The notes under the pieces: model-generated
What the model was told of the DNA's origin: nothing
What the model saw: only the letters and a program-made list of their open reading frames with translations
Database searches by the model: none
In this document: piece after piece, positions 34,615 to 44,429 of the stretch
Position numbering within the stretch: position 1 is the first letter of the stretch
Layout of the letters: every line of letters begins with the position of its first letter
Translations under genes and position numbers: made by a program
Assembly (NCBI GenBank): GCA_020851075.1
Contig: JADZDL010000316.1
Coordinates: forward strand, 1 to 64,000
DNA: 64,000 bases
Source: Planctomycetota bacterium
Lineage (GTDB): Bacteria > Planctomycetota > UBA1135 > UBA2386
Direction: 5' to 3'

Positions 34615-37155
34615 GTGAAGGACCCGCTGCCGATCGACGACGCGCTGCCGGCGGTGCTGCAGTCGCTGCGCCAGAGCCCTTCGTTGCTTTTGATGGCGCC
34701 GCCGGGCTCCGGCAAGACCACGCGCGTGCCGCCCGCGCTGCTGCCGTTGCTCGGCGAACGCGACGAGATCGTCGTGCTCGAACCTCGCCGCCTTGCTGCG
34801 CGCGCGGCGGCTGCGCGTGTGGCCCAGGAACTCGGCACCGAGCTCGGCGGGCTCGTTGGCTACCAGGTGCGCGGCGATGTGCGCTGCGGCCCGAAGACGC
34901 GCATCCGCTTCGTCACCGAAGGTGTGCTCGTGCGCCAGCTCGTGCAGGATCCGTTCCTGGAAGGGGTAGGCGCGGTCTGTCTCGACGAGTTTCACGAACG
35001 CCACCTCGAAGGTGATCTGGCCCTCGCGATGCTCGCCGAAGCGCGTTCGACGGTGCGGCCCGACCTCAAGCTCGTCGTGATGTCGGCGACGCTCGATCCT
35101 TCACCGCTGCTGCGGTTCTTGCCCGATGCGCAGGTTGTCGAAGCCGATGGGCGGTTGTTCCCCGTGCAGGTGGTGCACCTCGATCGGCGCGCGGACCAGC
35201 ATCTCGAGATCACGGTGCGGCAGGTGGTCGAACGTGCGCTGCAGGAGACCACCGGCGATGTGCTCGTATTCTTGCCCGGGGTGGGCGAGATCCAGCGCTG
35301 CGAAGGGGCGCTGCAGCCGATCGCGCGTTCGCACGGGGTGCTCGTGTTGCCGCTGCATGGCCGCCTCGATTCTGGCGAGCAGGATCGGGCGATCCGGCCG
35401 CAGGAACGGCGCAAGGTCGTGTTGTCGACGAACGTCGCCGAGAGTTCACTCACGATTGCGGGCGTCACCGCCGTCGTCGATTCGGGGCTTGCGCGCGAAC
35501 TGCGTTTTGATCGCGGCCGCGGTGTCGACATCCTGCAGCTCGAGAAGATCTCGCTCGCTTCGGCGACGCAGCGTGCGGGCCGCGCGGGCCGCACGGGGCC
35601 TGGCACGTGTTACCGCCTGTGGACCGCGCTCGAAGAACGCAGCATGCCGCCACGCACGACGCCCGAAGTGCACCGCATCGACCTCACGGGGCCAGCCCTG
35701 CTCGTGCGCGCGTTCGCCGGCCGCGCCCCCGTCGAGTTCGGTTGGTTCGAAGCGCCGCCCAACGAAGCGCTCGTCGCGGCCGATCGCCTGCTCGATCAAC
35801 TCGGCGCCATTGATCTCCAGAAGGCCCAACTGCTGCCGTTTGGCAAACAACTGCTCACGTTGCCGCTGCACCCGCGGCTTGGTGCCGTGGTCATGAAGGG
35901 CCGCGAACTCGGCTGCGCGGTCGCCGCCGCGACCGCGGCGATGTTGCTCAGCGACGTCGACCAGCTCGGCCGCGACGATGGCAACGACCTGCACGCGGCG
36001 ACGGACGCGTTCCTGCTCGCGGAAGAACGTGGATTTCCCGACGCGATGTGCCGCGAGTTTGGCAGTTGGCCTGGCATGGCCCGCCAGCTCAAGGCGTCGC
36101 GCGATCGGCTACTCGGCGGTGCGGGGCCGCGCGGGCGGTCCGGCGACTCGCGCGACACCACGCTGCTCGCGCAATGCCTGCTGGCGGGCTTCCCGGACCG
36201 TGTTGCGCAACGTGCGCCCGGCGGCGAAGCTCGCCACGCAACGATCGGCGGCGAAGCTCGCCACGCAACGATGGTGGGTGGGCGCGGGCTCATCCTGCCG
36301 GCAGCGGCGGATGGGCACGATCTCGTGCTCGCGCTGCGTTTGCTCGAAACGGGGCGACAACAACGTTCGCGCGCCGTGTTGACGGCGTCGATCGAACTCG
36401 CCGATCTGCAGGCCGTCGAAGGCCACGCGCTGCAGAACGTCGTCACGGCCGTGCTCGAAGAGGAGGCTGGCCGCGTCGTCGCCGTTCGCGAACTGCGCTA
36501 CCGCGACCTGCCGCTGAAGTCGGCGCGCGGTGGCGAACTGCCCGATGGCGCGGCGGCCGAGAAGTTGTTGCCACTGCTCGCGGCGCTGCCGTGGAAGTGG
36601 CTCGGGGAGCAGAAGGAGTGCAAGCGGGTGATCGCTCGCGCGCGTTGGCTGCGCGAGCGCGTTCCGGACCTCGATCTGCCCGATTGGGACGATGCCGCGG
36701 TGGCGCGCGCCGCGATCGACCTGCTCGGTCGCGCTACGGACCTGCGCGCGCTGCGCGACGCGAAGGTCGAAGACGTGTTGCTCGCGTACCTGCAGCCGGC
36801 GCAACGTCGCGCGCTGCAGCAGCTCGCCCCCGATCGCATCGAATTGCCGACGGGACGCGCCGCCGTAGTCGACTACGCCGCACCCGCGGGCCCGACGATC
36901 GCCGCGCGTCTGCAGGAGTTCTACGGGTTGCCGTCGGTTGGCGCGCTCGCCGGCGGGCGGGTTCCCGTCGTGCTCGAACTCCTTGGTCCCAACCACCAAC
37001 CCGTGCAGGTCACCACCGACCTCGCCAGTTTCTGGGCGAACGTGTATCCGTCGGTGCGGCGCGAGTTGTCGCGGCGTTACCCGCGCCATTCGTGGCCCGA
37101 AGACCCGCTGGCGGCCAATCCCGAGGCGCGGCCACAACGCCGGCGCCGCGAGTAA
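34615..37155 (+). CDS. hrpB: ATP-dependent helicase HrpB (DEAH-type)
   Basis: The 846-residue protein starts at GTG. Walker A PPGSGKTT is at ~29-36, and motif II reads DEFH at 124-127, as in HrpB rather than DEAH. Motif III MSATL, motif V STNVAESSLTI and motif VI QRAGRAGRTGPG follow. The helicase-associated and HrpB C-terminal domains fill residues ~380-840 (ending with YPRHSWPEDP). Its cellular role in bacteria is poorly defined. Codons inside 36219-36272 hold an in-frame 27-bp tandem duplication giving two GGEARHAT units. Confidence 0.93.
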   Translation: MKDPLPIDDALPAVLQSLRQSPSLLLMAPPGSGKTTRVPPALLPLLGERDEIVVLEPRRLAARAAAARVAQELGTELGGLVGYQVRGDVRCGPKTRIRFVTEGVLVRQLVQDPFLEGVGAVCLDEFHERHLEGDLALAMLAEARSTVRPDLKLVVMSATLDPSPLLRFLPDAQVVEADGRLFPVQVVHLDRRADQHLEITVRQVVERALQETTGDVLVFLPGVGEIQRCEGALQPIARSHGVLVLPLHGRLDSGEQDRAIRPQERRKVVLSTNVAESSLTIAGVTAVVDSGLARELRFDRGRGVDILQLEKISLASATQRAGRAGRTGPGTCYRLWTALEERSMPPRTTPEVHRIDLTGPALLVRAFAGRAPVEFGWFEAPPNEALVAADRLLDQLGAIDLQKAQLLPFGKQLLTLPLHPRLGAVVMKGRELGCAVAAATAAMLLSDVDQLGRDDGNDLHAATDAFLLAEERGFPDAMCREFGSWPGMARQLKASRDRLLGGAGPRGRSGDSRDTTLLAQCLLAGFPDRVAQRAPGGEARHATIGGEARHATMVGGRGLILPAAADGHDLVLALRLLETGRQQRSRAVLTASIELADLQAVEGHALQNVVTAVLEEEAGRVVAVRELRYRDLPLKSARGGELPDGAAAEKLLPLLAALPWKWLGEQKECKRVIARARWLRERVPDLDLPDWDDAAVARAAIDLLGRATDLRALRDAKVEDVLLAYLQPAQRRALQQLAPDRIELPTGRAAVVDYAAPAGPTIAARLQEFYGLPSVGALAGGRVPVVLELLGPNHQPVQVTTDLASFWANVYPSVRRELSRRYPRHSWPEDPLAANPEARPQRRRRE
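36219..36272 (+). repeat. 27-bp perfect tandem duplication inside hrpB
   Basis: Positions 36219-36245 and 36246-36272 are identical. Each starts CGGCGGCGAAGCTCGCC and ends ACGCAACGAT. The repeat is in frame and adds nine residues, so the protein is not broken. The unit holds the small palindrome GGCGAAGCTCGCC, which can form a hairpin and favour slipped replication. Confidence 0.9.
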
Positions 37156-37207
37156 TGGGTATAGTGTGGCGGTGCCGAACACCAGGCGAACCGCCCGCTG
37201 GACGCTG

Positions 37208-37477
37208 ATGCCGCACGGCTGGGTCGACCTGGTCGTTCGCAGCTGCCTTGGCCTGTGGGTCGGTTGCTGGTTCGGACTTGGGGTGGCAGCAGTCGCCATA
37301 CCCATCGTGTCCTTCTCTGGGATGGACGATGGCCTGGACCGCTACGGCCTGGACACCTACTGGTGGCTCGCCATCCTGGTCTGGTCGGTGCTGGTGGGGG
37401 CCCCGGTAGGCTTCCTCTGGTTCCTGGCCGACTTCCCCGCACCGTTCCGTCGCCGACGGCACGCGCCGCGATCCTGA
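37208..37477 (+). CDS. Small membrane protein with two transmembrane segments
   Basis: The 89-residue protein from ATG 37208 has two hydrophobic helices: VVRSCLGLWVGCWFGLGVAA and, after a polar loop (SGMDDGLDRYGLD), YWWLAILVWSVLVGAPVGFL. A basic tail RRRRHAPRS ends it. I recognise no family. GTG codons in frame at 37166 and 37172 could extend the start. TATAGT at 37160-37165 looks like a -10 element. It lies between hrpB and rpoN. Confidence 0.55.
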   Translation: MPHGWVDLVVRSCLGLWVGCWFGLGVAAVAIPIVSFSGMDDGLDRYGLDTYWWLAILVWSVLVGAPVGFLWFLADFPAPFRRRRHAPRS

Positions 37478-37612
37478 GGGAAACCGCGCTCCGGCGCGAC
37501 CCTGGCAGCGTCGCCCTGGCCCGAGTGCCGCATTTCCGGACGGTCTTGCCCGCGGCGCTCAAGAATTCGGCGGATCGCGCCGAAAGGCCCCTGCGGAGCC
37601 ACCTTCCACCGC

Positions 37613-38989
37613 ATGAGTCTCGAAACCCGCCTCGGCCAACGCCAGGAACAGCGCCTCGCCCTGCTGCCGCAGATGCTGCAGTCGATCGAGGTGTTGCAGC
37701 TGGCGACCCAGGACCTGCTCGAGTTCCTCGAACTCGAAGTGCAGCAGAATGAGACTCTGGAGCTGCGGCCGGCGGAGCCGCCCGATCCGGAATTGCCGGT
37801 GGCGCCCACGGCGGACCGCGAGGACTCGGGTTGGGAAGAGTGGCGGCGCGGCCCGACTGGCGATGGGGAGGACGGCAAGAGTGCGTTCCTCGCCAACGTG
37901 CCGGCGGGCACCGACTCGCTCGTCGAGTTCGTGCGCCAGCAGTTGGCCTTCCGCGAGGTGCCGGCCCTGTTGGCGGATGCCGTGATCCAGTTGTGCGAGC
38001 ACCTTGACGACCGCGGCATCCTGCCGTTCTCGCTCGAACAGCTCGCCGCGGAGATCGATGTGCCGCTCGAACTGCTGCAGGAAGCGCACGCCGAACTGAT
38101 CACGCTCGAGCCGCGTGGCATCGGTGCGTTTGACACCGTGCACGCGATGCTGTTGCAAGCGGAAGGCGATCCCGATCTCGGTACGATCGAACGCCTGCTG
38201 CGCGAACACCTCGAAGAACTGGGCCGCAACAAACTGCCCGACGTCGCGCGGGCGATGGCGTTGTCGATCGATGAGCTGCAGCTCGTGCTCGAGCGCATGA
38301 GGGACCTGAGTCCGCGACCCGCGGCGGCGTTCACCGGCGAGGCCGCGGCGATCGTTCGCCCCGATGCCTACGTGTGGGTGCGCGAGGGCGGCGTGCGGGT
38401 GGCGCTCGATGATCGGATGGTGCCCGAACTCAGCGTGAATGCCGAATACGCGGCGCTGGCGGGCGATCGCGGCACGGCGCGCGAAGTGCGCGACTACCTG
38501 CGGCCAAAACTGCGTTCGGCGCGCGACCTCATCGAAGCCGTGGCCCACCGTCAGGAGACGTTGTTGCGCGTCGTCGAGTCGGTGATGCGCGAGCAGCAGT
38601 CGTTCCTGCAGCTCGGCAAGAGCGCGATCCGGCCGCTGCGCATGAGTGAGATCGCCGAACGCCTCGGCATGCACACGTCGACCGTGAGCCGCGCGATCGC
38701 GGGCAAACACGTGCAGACCGAACGTGGCCTGTTCCGCCTGCGCGACTTCTTTGATGGTGGACGCATCGATGCCGCACCGGCGGCTGGCCAGGGGCGCATG
38801 GCCGTCGGGCAACAGATCGCCGACCTCGTCGCCGGCGAAGACAAGCAGCGGCCGCTGTCGGACGACGAGCTGGTGGCCGCTCTGAAGGCCCAAGGGGTGC
38901 AAGCCGCCCGGCGCACCGTGACCAAATACCGCAAGGAACTCGGCATCCCGTCGAGTTACCAACGTCGCGTTTTCGGAGCTGAGCCATGA
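37613..38989 (+). CDS. rpoN: RNA polymerase sigma-54 factor
   Basis: The 458-residue protein has the Gln/Leu-rich region I (LGQRQEQRLALLPQMLQSIEVLQL), an acidic region II (~residues 45-100), the core-binding domain, a helix-turn-helix (MSEIAERLGMHTSTVSRAIAGK) and the RpoN box ARRTVTKYRK (432-441). Sigma-54 recognises -24/-12 promoters and needs an AAA+ activator. No activator gene is in this window. The stop overlaps the next gene by four bases (ATGA), so the two are coupled. Confidence 0.97.
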   Translation: MSLETRLGQRQEQRLALLPQMLQSIEVLQLATQDLLEFLELEVQQNETLELRPAEPPDPELPVAPTADREDSGWEEWRRGPTGDGEDGKSAFLANVPAGTDSLVEFVRQQLAFREVPALLADAVIQLCEHLDDRGILPFSLEQLAAEIDVPLELLQEAHAELITLEPRGIGAFDTVHAMLLQAEGDPDLGTIERLLREHLEELGRNKLPDVARAMALSIDELQLVLERMRDLSPRPAAAFTGEAAAIVRPDAYVWVREGGVRVALDDRMVPELSVNAEYAALAGDRGTAREVRDYLRPKLRSARDLIEAVAHRQETLLRVVESVMREQQSFLQLGKSAIRPLRMSEIAERLGMHTSTVSRAIAGKHVQTERGLFRLRDFFDGGRIDAAPAAGQGRMAVGQQIADLVAGEDKQRPLSDDELVAALKAQGVQAARRTVTKYRKELGIPSSYQRRVFGAEP

Positions 38990-39645
38990 CAGCGTATGAC
39001 CCGTTCTCGTACGGCCAGGTTAGTCTCGGAGGCAGCAAGGCGCCGCCCGCAGGTTCGCCCGATGACATCCTGTTTGCCGACGCCGGGCCCGCGCCGAAGA
39101 AGGCGCCCGCCGCGGACTCGAGTTGGGAACTGCTCGACGCCGACGTGACGAGCCTCTTGCCCAACGCGTCCGCCACGTCAGGGACGGCTGCCGCCATGGA
39201 GTTTGGCAGCGAGATCCTCGGCGAAGAACTTGGGGCCGCGCCGATGCCGGCCACACCACCAAGTGCTCGCCCACGCAGTGCGCCAGTGCCCGAACGCAAG
39301 GCGCCCGCGCGGGGCAAGACGCCCGGGGTTCCGCCCGGTCAGCCCGTCTCGACGCCGGCGCGCCGCACGGTCGGGGCTGCCGCGGCTCCCATGTCGGTCC
39401 TGGACTCCGCGCCCGTGGACGCGGCGCCGCGGCGGCCCGCTGCACCGGTCTCGAGGCCGGCGGGGCCGTTGGGGCGTCGACAACCCAGGCTGGCGGCGAC
39501 GCTCGTGCCGACGACGCTGTTCGCTTGCGGCGGCACCGGGGCGGCGTGGTTCTACGGCATGGAGCAGAACGTGGTCATGGCAGGCATGGTCGCGGCGGTG
39601 AGTCTCGTCGCGGCCGCGTTCCTCTGGGTCTGGTTGCGCGGCTGA
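38986..39645 (+). CDS. Proline/alanine-rich membrane protein coupled to rpoN
   Basis: The 219-residue protein has a long disordered N-terminal part (residues ~1-165), rich in Pro, Ala, Ser and Arg. Two closely spaced hydrophobic helices end it (LAATLVPTTLFACGGTGAAWF and VVMAGMVAAVSLVAAAFLWVWL). It begins in the stop codon of rpoN. I do not recognise a family. A role tied to sigma-54 is only a guess from coupling. Confidence 0.6.
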   Translation: MTAYDPFSYGQVSLGGSKAPPAGSPDDILFADAGPAPKKAPAADSSWELLDADVTSLLPNASATSGTAAAMEFGSEILGEELGAAPMPATPPSARPRSAPVPERKAPARGKTPGVPPGQPVSTPARRTVGAAAAPMSVLDSAPVDAAPRRPAAPVSRPAGPLGRRQPRLAATLVPTTLFACGGTGAAWFYGMEQNVVMAGMVAAVSLVAAAFLWVWLRG

Positions 39646-39720
39646 TCGAGCGCGCGAGCCCGTCGCAACCAGCCGGCCAAATGAGCCGGCGAACGAGCGG
39701 TGGCCCGGCAGGCGGGACTT

Positions 39721-39728
39721 GCTAGGCT
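39721..39728 (+). promoter_or_regulatory. Candidate -10 element of truA
   Basis: GCTAGGCT sits 18 bases before the truA GTG and matches the GCTAnnCT pattern seen ahead of alr, purA and the metalloprotease gene. Confidence 0.3.
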
Positions 39729-39746
39729 TGCTGGTTCGCTCCGCCT

Positions 39747-40607
39747 GTGCCGACCTACCTTCTCACGATTGCTTACGATGGTTCCCGTTACAGCGGCTGG
39801 CAGCGCCAGGCCCGCGTCGAAACCGTGCAAGGCTGCCTCGAACAGGCGTTTGCCGAGCTCGCGTTTCCCAACCAGCATGTCGAAGGGGCGAGTCGGACCG
39901 ACGCCCGTGTGCACGCCATTGGCCAGTGCGCCCATGTGATCCTGCCGCGGCCATTTCCGGCGCATCGGCTGGCCCGCGCGCTGAACTCCTACCTGCCCGA
40001 CGACATCGCCGTGCAGGAGGTTCGCGAGGCGCCCGATGGTTTCCATGCCCGCTACTTCGCGCGCGGGAAGCGTTACGTCTACCGCTGTTATGTGTCCGAG
40101 GTGCGGCCCGCCATCGGCCGCAGCCTCTACTACTGGGTGCGGCGCCCCGTGGATCTCGAGGCGATGCGGCGCGGTGCGCAGTATCTGGTCGGCCGACACG
40201 ACTTCAAGGCCTACGCGACCAACCCCGGCTACCGACGTAAACGCGGCACCGTGCGCACTCTGCAGCGTGTGCACCTGATTGAACGGCCGCAAGGGTTCGA
40301 CTTTGCGGTGCAGGGGGATGGCTTCCTCTACAACATGGTCCGGACCCTGACCGGGTCGCTGCTGCTGGTCGGTCTCGGGCACCGGTCGCCGGAGTGGATC
40401 GGCGAAGTGCTCGAGAGCAAGGACCGCCGCCTGGCCGGCCCGACGGCGCCCGCGGAAGGCCTCTACCTGACCAGGGTCCTGTATGCTCCGGATCTGTCGA
40501 TGGCACGGGCCGAACCGCCGATCCTGGACGAAGACGAGGTCGGCGACGAGGACGACTTGGGCAGCGACGGCGACGGCAACGAGGACCTCGACGGCGGCGA
40601 CGACTGA
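39747..40607 (+). CDS. truA: tRNA pseudouridine(38-40) synthase TruA with acidic tail
   Basis: The 286-residue enzyme isomerises uridines 38-40 in the tRNA anticodon stem. The catalytic Asp is D52 in GASRTDARVH. Further family segments are RYFARGKRYVYRCY, GRHDFKAYATN and GFLYNMVRTLTGSLL. It starts at GTG. Residues from ~259 to the end form an Asp/Glu/Gly tail (DEDEVGDEDDLGSDGDGNED) that normal TruA lacks. Confidence 0.95.
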   Translation: MPTYLLTIAYDGSRYSGWQRQARVETVQGCLEQAFAELAFPNQHVEGASRTDARVHAIGQCAHVILPRPFPAHRLARALNSYLPDDIAVQEVREAPDGFHARYFARGKRYVYRCYVSEVRPAIGRSLYYWVRRPVDLEAMRRGAQYLVGRHDFKAYATNPGYRRKRGTVRTLQRVHLIERPQGFDFAVQGDGFLYNMVRTLTGSLLLVGLGHRSPEWIGEVLESKDRRLAGPTAPAEGLYLTRVLYAPDLSMARAEPPILDEDEVGDEDDLGSDGDGNEDLDGGDD

Positions 40608-40638
40608 CCCCGCGCAGATCTATTCCCGGTTTCGACAG

Positions 40639-40724
40639 GGTGGCTGGATGAGAGGCCACCTCGAATACTCGTCACGCCACGCCGTTAGCGGCTGCCCATC
40701 CGGTCCCGGAATTCCACCCGGAAT
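40639..40724 (+). other. Hairpins downstream of truA
   Basis: GGTGGC (40639-40644) pairs with GCCACC (40655-40660). ATTCC (40711-40715) pairs with GGAAT (40720-40724). They lie in the 141-base gap between truA and the 40749 gene. The gap also contains GGTTTCGACAGGG, which recalls the 5' end of tmRNA, but no other tmRNA element is present. Confidence 0.4.
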
Positions 40725-40748
40725 GCCTCTCTCGCAACGAACTCACAC

Positions 40749-42557
40749 ATGAACGCGATGCTCCTGCCCCGTTCCGTCCTGGCCCTTGGCCTTGGCTCCA
40801 TGCTCTGCGCGCAAGCGCCAAAGCCCGTGGCCCGCACCGTCGAAGACGTGCTGCCCGCTTCGACCTATGCCGTGGCGCGGTTCGGGGGGCTCGAAGCCTG
40901 CCGGGAGTCCGCGGGGGCCGTGCCGATGTCGGCGATCGTGAACGCGTTCCTCGCCAAGATCCCCGCGGAGACCCGTTCGCAGTACTTCGAGAAGGGCCTC
41001 GACGACGCCGCGGAGCACGTGCAGGGTTTCCTGCAGCACCTCGGGGTCGGCGCCGCCGATCTGCGGGCCGTGCTGAGCTGCCCGATGGCGATCGCCATGG
41101 GGCGGCTCACGATCGAAGGGCGCGGTCCTTCGGTGGCGCTCGTGATGGATGCCGGCGACCGGCAAGCCGCGGTCGAACGCGTGATTGCGATCCTCGAAGG
41201 CCGGATCGTGCAGCAGGGCCACCAGCTGGCGTCGAGTGAAGTCGACATCGGCGGCACCAAGGTGCGCCAGCTCACTGGCAGCGACGAGATGCCTTCGATC
41301 TTCCTCGGCAACGTCGGTGGTTTCTACGTGGTCACGAACAGCCGCGGCTACCTGCGCGACATGGGCGAAGTGCTGCAAGGCAAGCAGCCCAAACTGGCCG
41401 CCGATTCGGGCCTCGGTGCGGACCTGCGGCGACTGCCAGCGCCCGCCCTCGCGTCGATGTTTGCGAACACACGTTCGTTGTGCTCGATGTTTGATGCGCA
41501 CCTGCCCTACGAAACGGCGGAGTTCGCGCAGGCGCTCGGCCTGGGTCGCCTCGATTCGCTCTACTTCGGCACCACGGCTTCGGCGCAGGGCGGCAGCGAT
41601 GTGATGCATATCGGCCTCGAAGGCAGTGCGGACGGCCTGTTCAAGGCCATCACCGGCAAGCCGGCGGACCTCGAGTTTGCGAAGATGTGCTCGAAGAACA
41701 CGGTGCTGTTTGCGTCGGGCTGCCTCGACGTGCCGGCGGTCATCGACGCATTTGACCACTTCCTCGGCATGCTGCCGGCGGGCGCGCGCACCGAAGCGCG
41801 TCGCGAGATGGGGCGCGAATTCGGCCGCGAACTGCGCCATCTGGGCACTACGCCGCAAGAAGTCGACGCGCTGTTGCGCGCGTTCGGCAATCAGGTGAGC
41901 CTCGCGATCGGTCTGGAGAAGGGCCCGTTCCCGAAGCCTGAGCTGCTCGTGCGTCTCGCCGTCCGCGATCGCGCACACATTGCGCCGCTGCTCGCAAAGC
42001 TCGAGGCGATGGTGACCAACGAAGCCGGCTTTGAGTGGAAGTCGCGCCAGGTCGGCGATGCCGAAGTGCGCTTCTGCAACGTCGAGAGCGACGACATGCC
42101 GTTCAAGATCTCGCCGTGCTACGTGTTGACCGACAAGGCGCTCGTGATCGGCAGCGACACGGCGGGCCTCGTGCGCGCCCTGCGCCAGGCGGACAAGGCC
42201 GACGATAGTTTTGCCGCGCAGCCCGACTTTGCCGCCATGGCCGAATCGGCGAAGGGTGCCAGCGGCATCCTGCACCTGCGTTTGTTCCGCGCTGCCGAAC
42301 TCGGCTGGCGCACGGTCGAACAGCTCGCCTACCCGCAGCTCGACGAGCACAAGGAGCAGATCGGCTTTGGCAGCGATTCGTTGCCCGATGCCGAAGCGAT
42401 GGCGAAGGCGCTCGGCACGAGCACGTTCCTGTATCAGGTCGATGCCTCGGGCTTCCTCGTGAAGGCGCACGGCACGTTGGCGTTCGGCTCGGTGCTCGCG
42501 GCGCTCGGCGCGGCGGTGGATGAAGTGCTGCTGCGCGCCGGCGGCAAGATCTACTAA
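40749..42557 (+). CDS. Secreted protein of unknown function (DUF3352-like)
   Basis: The 602-residue protein starts with a signal peptide (MNAMLLPRSVLALGLGSMLCAQ). After that it reads VARTVEDVLPASTYAVARFGGL and continues as alternating alpha/beta stretches with no zinc or catalytic motif that I can identify. The layout (a 'price paid by each x' beta-strand such as TYAVARF early, then long helical stretches) recalls DUF3352 exoproteins. No operon partner is evident; the next gene is 138 bases on. Confidence 0.6.
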   Translation: MNAMLLPRSVLALGLGSMLCAQAPKPVARTVEDVLPASTYAVARFGGLEACRESAGAVPMSAIVNAFLAKIPAETRSQYFEKGLDDAAEHVQGFLQHLGVGAADLRAVLSCPMAIAMGRLTIEGRGPSVALVMDAGDRQAAVERVIAILEGRIVQQGHQLASSEVDIGGTKVRQLTGSDEMPSIFLGNVGGFYVVTNSRGYLRDMGEVLQGKQPKLAADSGLGADLRRLPAPALASMFANTRSLCSMFDAHLPYETAEFAQALGLGRLDSLYFGTTASAQGGSDVMHIGLEGSADGLFKAITGKPADLEFAKMCSKNTVLFASGCLDVPAVIDAFDHFLGMLPAGARTEARREMGREFGRELRHLGTTPQEVDALLRAFGNQVSLAIGLEKGPFPKPELLVRLAVRDRAHIAPLLAKLEAMVTNEAGFEWKSRQVGDAEVRFCNVESDDMPFKISPCYVLTDKALVIGSDTAGLVRALRQADKADDSFAAQPDFAAMAESAKGASGILHLRLFRAAELGWRTVEQLAYPQLDEHKEQIGFGSDSLPDAEAMAKALGTSTFLYQVDASGFLVKAHGTLAFGSVLAALGAAVDEVLLRAGGKIY

Positions 42558-42695
42558 GGGCTGGCGAATTGGCGCGCTTGGGCCGCCTACGTTGGAGCCG
42601 AGGCCCGCTAGCGCGGGCGCGGCTCAACGGCGGGGAAGGAAGGGGGCGGGGACTCGTAGTGGCGAGAGGTCGGCATTAGTCTTTGGGCCCTGCCA

Positions 42696-44419
42696 ATGGA
42701 CTCACCACAGCCGTTCCTGATCCACGGCATGGTCGAAGACGTGCTCGGCCAGCCAATTGCCGACGCCTGGGTTGGGCTGCATGCTCTAGAGCGCGACGAG
42801 GTCCTGGCCGAGTCGCGAACGGATGCTGCGGGGCGGTTTTCCATGCAGGTTGCCGCGTCGCTAATGGAATGCGACGTAGGGCGCCTGGTGGCGAAGGCGG
42901 CCGGCCGGGCCAAGGGCGTTGCCTACGCAAATGGGCATGACAACGTCCAGCCCATCGTTCGCATCGTTCTGCCTGAGTCCTGCGAACTGCGCGGTCGTGT
43001 GACCGACGAAGCCGGCGCGCCGCTCGCGCAGGTCGAACTCATAGCGCGCCATGTGGGGCATCTCGGCGACACCGTTCTCGCCTGCACGGATAACGAGGGT
43101 CGGTTCGTGTTCGATGCCGTGCCGATCGGCCGTGTTCTCGTCACGGCGTGGCAGCGTGGGCGGCAGCTCGTGCATGTGGAGCAAGATACGTGCACGGACG
43201 CACCGCTCGAATTGCGCCTGGTGCCCGCGCACGGGCGCACGATCCGCTTCCGGATTCTTGGCGCGAGCAAGCAGCAGTGGCGCAGGCGACGTGCAGGATC
43301 CAGGAGATCGACCCGCGCCTCGCCGACAGCTGGTGTATTGGCCAACCGGACGAAGACGGCGCCTGGGAGCTGTCCGGGTTGCCGAACGAATGGGCATTCA
43401 ACAGCCTCCACGTGTCCATTCCTGGCATGCGCAGCGAGCCTCGTTACACGTTTTGCCCGGCACACCCAAAGAGTGGTTGCTACGAGTTCGAGTTCACGAT
43501 GCACGAGCAGGTTGCGCGGCAGGTGCGTGGCCGGGTGTTGACCGAAGACGGCACACCGGTGGCGGGGGCGCGACTTCGTGTGCGGGCAAACTACGAAACC
43601 GATCGGAGCGTGGAGACCGCCGCCGATGGCAGTTTTGTGGTCTCGACCGTCACTCCCGATGGCGAGAACCTTCACTTCACGTTGTCCCAAGGCGAGTTCG
43701 TTCTCAACGGGCCAGGGGATGTGGATTGGCAGTCGCCGTTGCATCGCCGGTCGCACATCGTCGAGTTGCCGGGACCTCAGGAACTGACCCTTCGCGCCGT
43801 GCCCGCGGCTTCCTTGCGTGGTCGGTGCACTCTGTCAGATGGTACTCCGTGCTCCGGCGTGTTGGTGCACTTGAAGGTCCCATGGCGCAATGAGCACGGC
43901 GAGCACGAAAGCTACCTGGGGCAGGCAGTGACGGACGAGGAAGGTTGGTTTGTGTTCCAGAACCAGAATGCACGCCTCGGCGGCCCTGTTCGCGTGCAGG
44001 CAGTCTGGTGCCGGACGGGGGGGCACGCCGACCCTGTGCAGTTGCAGGAAGGCGCCGTCGTCGAATTGCCGCCATTGGTGCTGCCAATGCCCGCGTCGGT
44101 GACCGGAGTGCTGCGAGACGTTGCGGGGCGACCGATCCCTGGCGAACCGATTCGATGGGAACGGGAAGGCGAGGACGAAGGTGAGCCCGACGACATGCCG
44201 TATGGCATGTGGGTACGGGCCATCGCGGATGCCTTCACCACGCGCGAGGGGCGCTTCCTCCTCACCGAGGTGCCTGCCGGCCGCGGGCGACTCGCATCAT
44301 GCGGTCGCCGAGGCACAGCGGCCTTTCGCAGCGATGCGTTCGAAGTGCGCGAAGGGGAAGTGCTCGCGCGCGACCTGGTGGCCAAGAACCTGGTGGCGAA
44401 GAACCCCGCGGCGACCTAG
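42696..44419 (+). pseudogene. Frameshifted carboxypeptidase-regulatory-like repeat protein
   Basis: Two overlapping reading frames encode one continuous protein of ~575 residues. The first runs from ATG 42696 and covers two Ig-like units (GMVEDVLGQPIADAWVGLHA; LRGRVTDEAGAPLAQVELIA). Near 43265-43285 (after FRILGAS) the homology moves to the -1/+2 frame, which continues with EQAAVAQATCRIQEID and further units (VRGRVLTEDGTPVAGARLRV; LRGRCTLSDGTPCSGVLVHL; VTGVLRDVAGRPIPGEPI) to 44419. Each unit has the pattern of CarboxypepD_reg beta-sandwiches. No signal peptide is seen. It is either a genuine frameshift or a sequence error of one base. Confidence 0.7.
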
Positions 44420-44429
44420 CCGGGCCCGC

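Noticed and set aside
40629-40748. GGTTTCGACAGGG, similar to the 5' end of tmRNA
   Set aside because: No acceptor stem, tag frame or 3' tRNA-like part is present, and only ~120 bases are available before the next gene.
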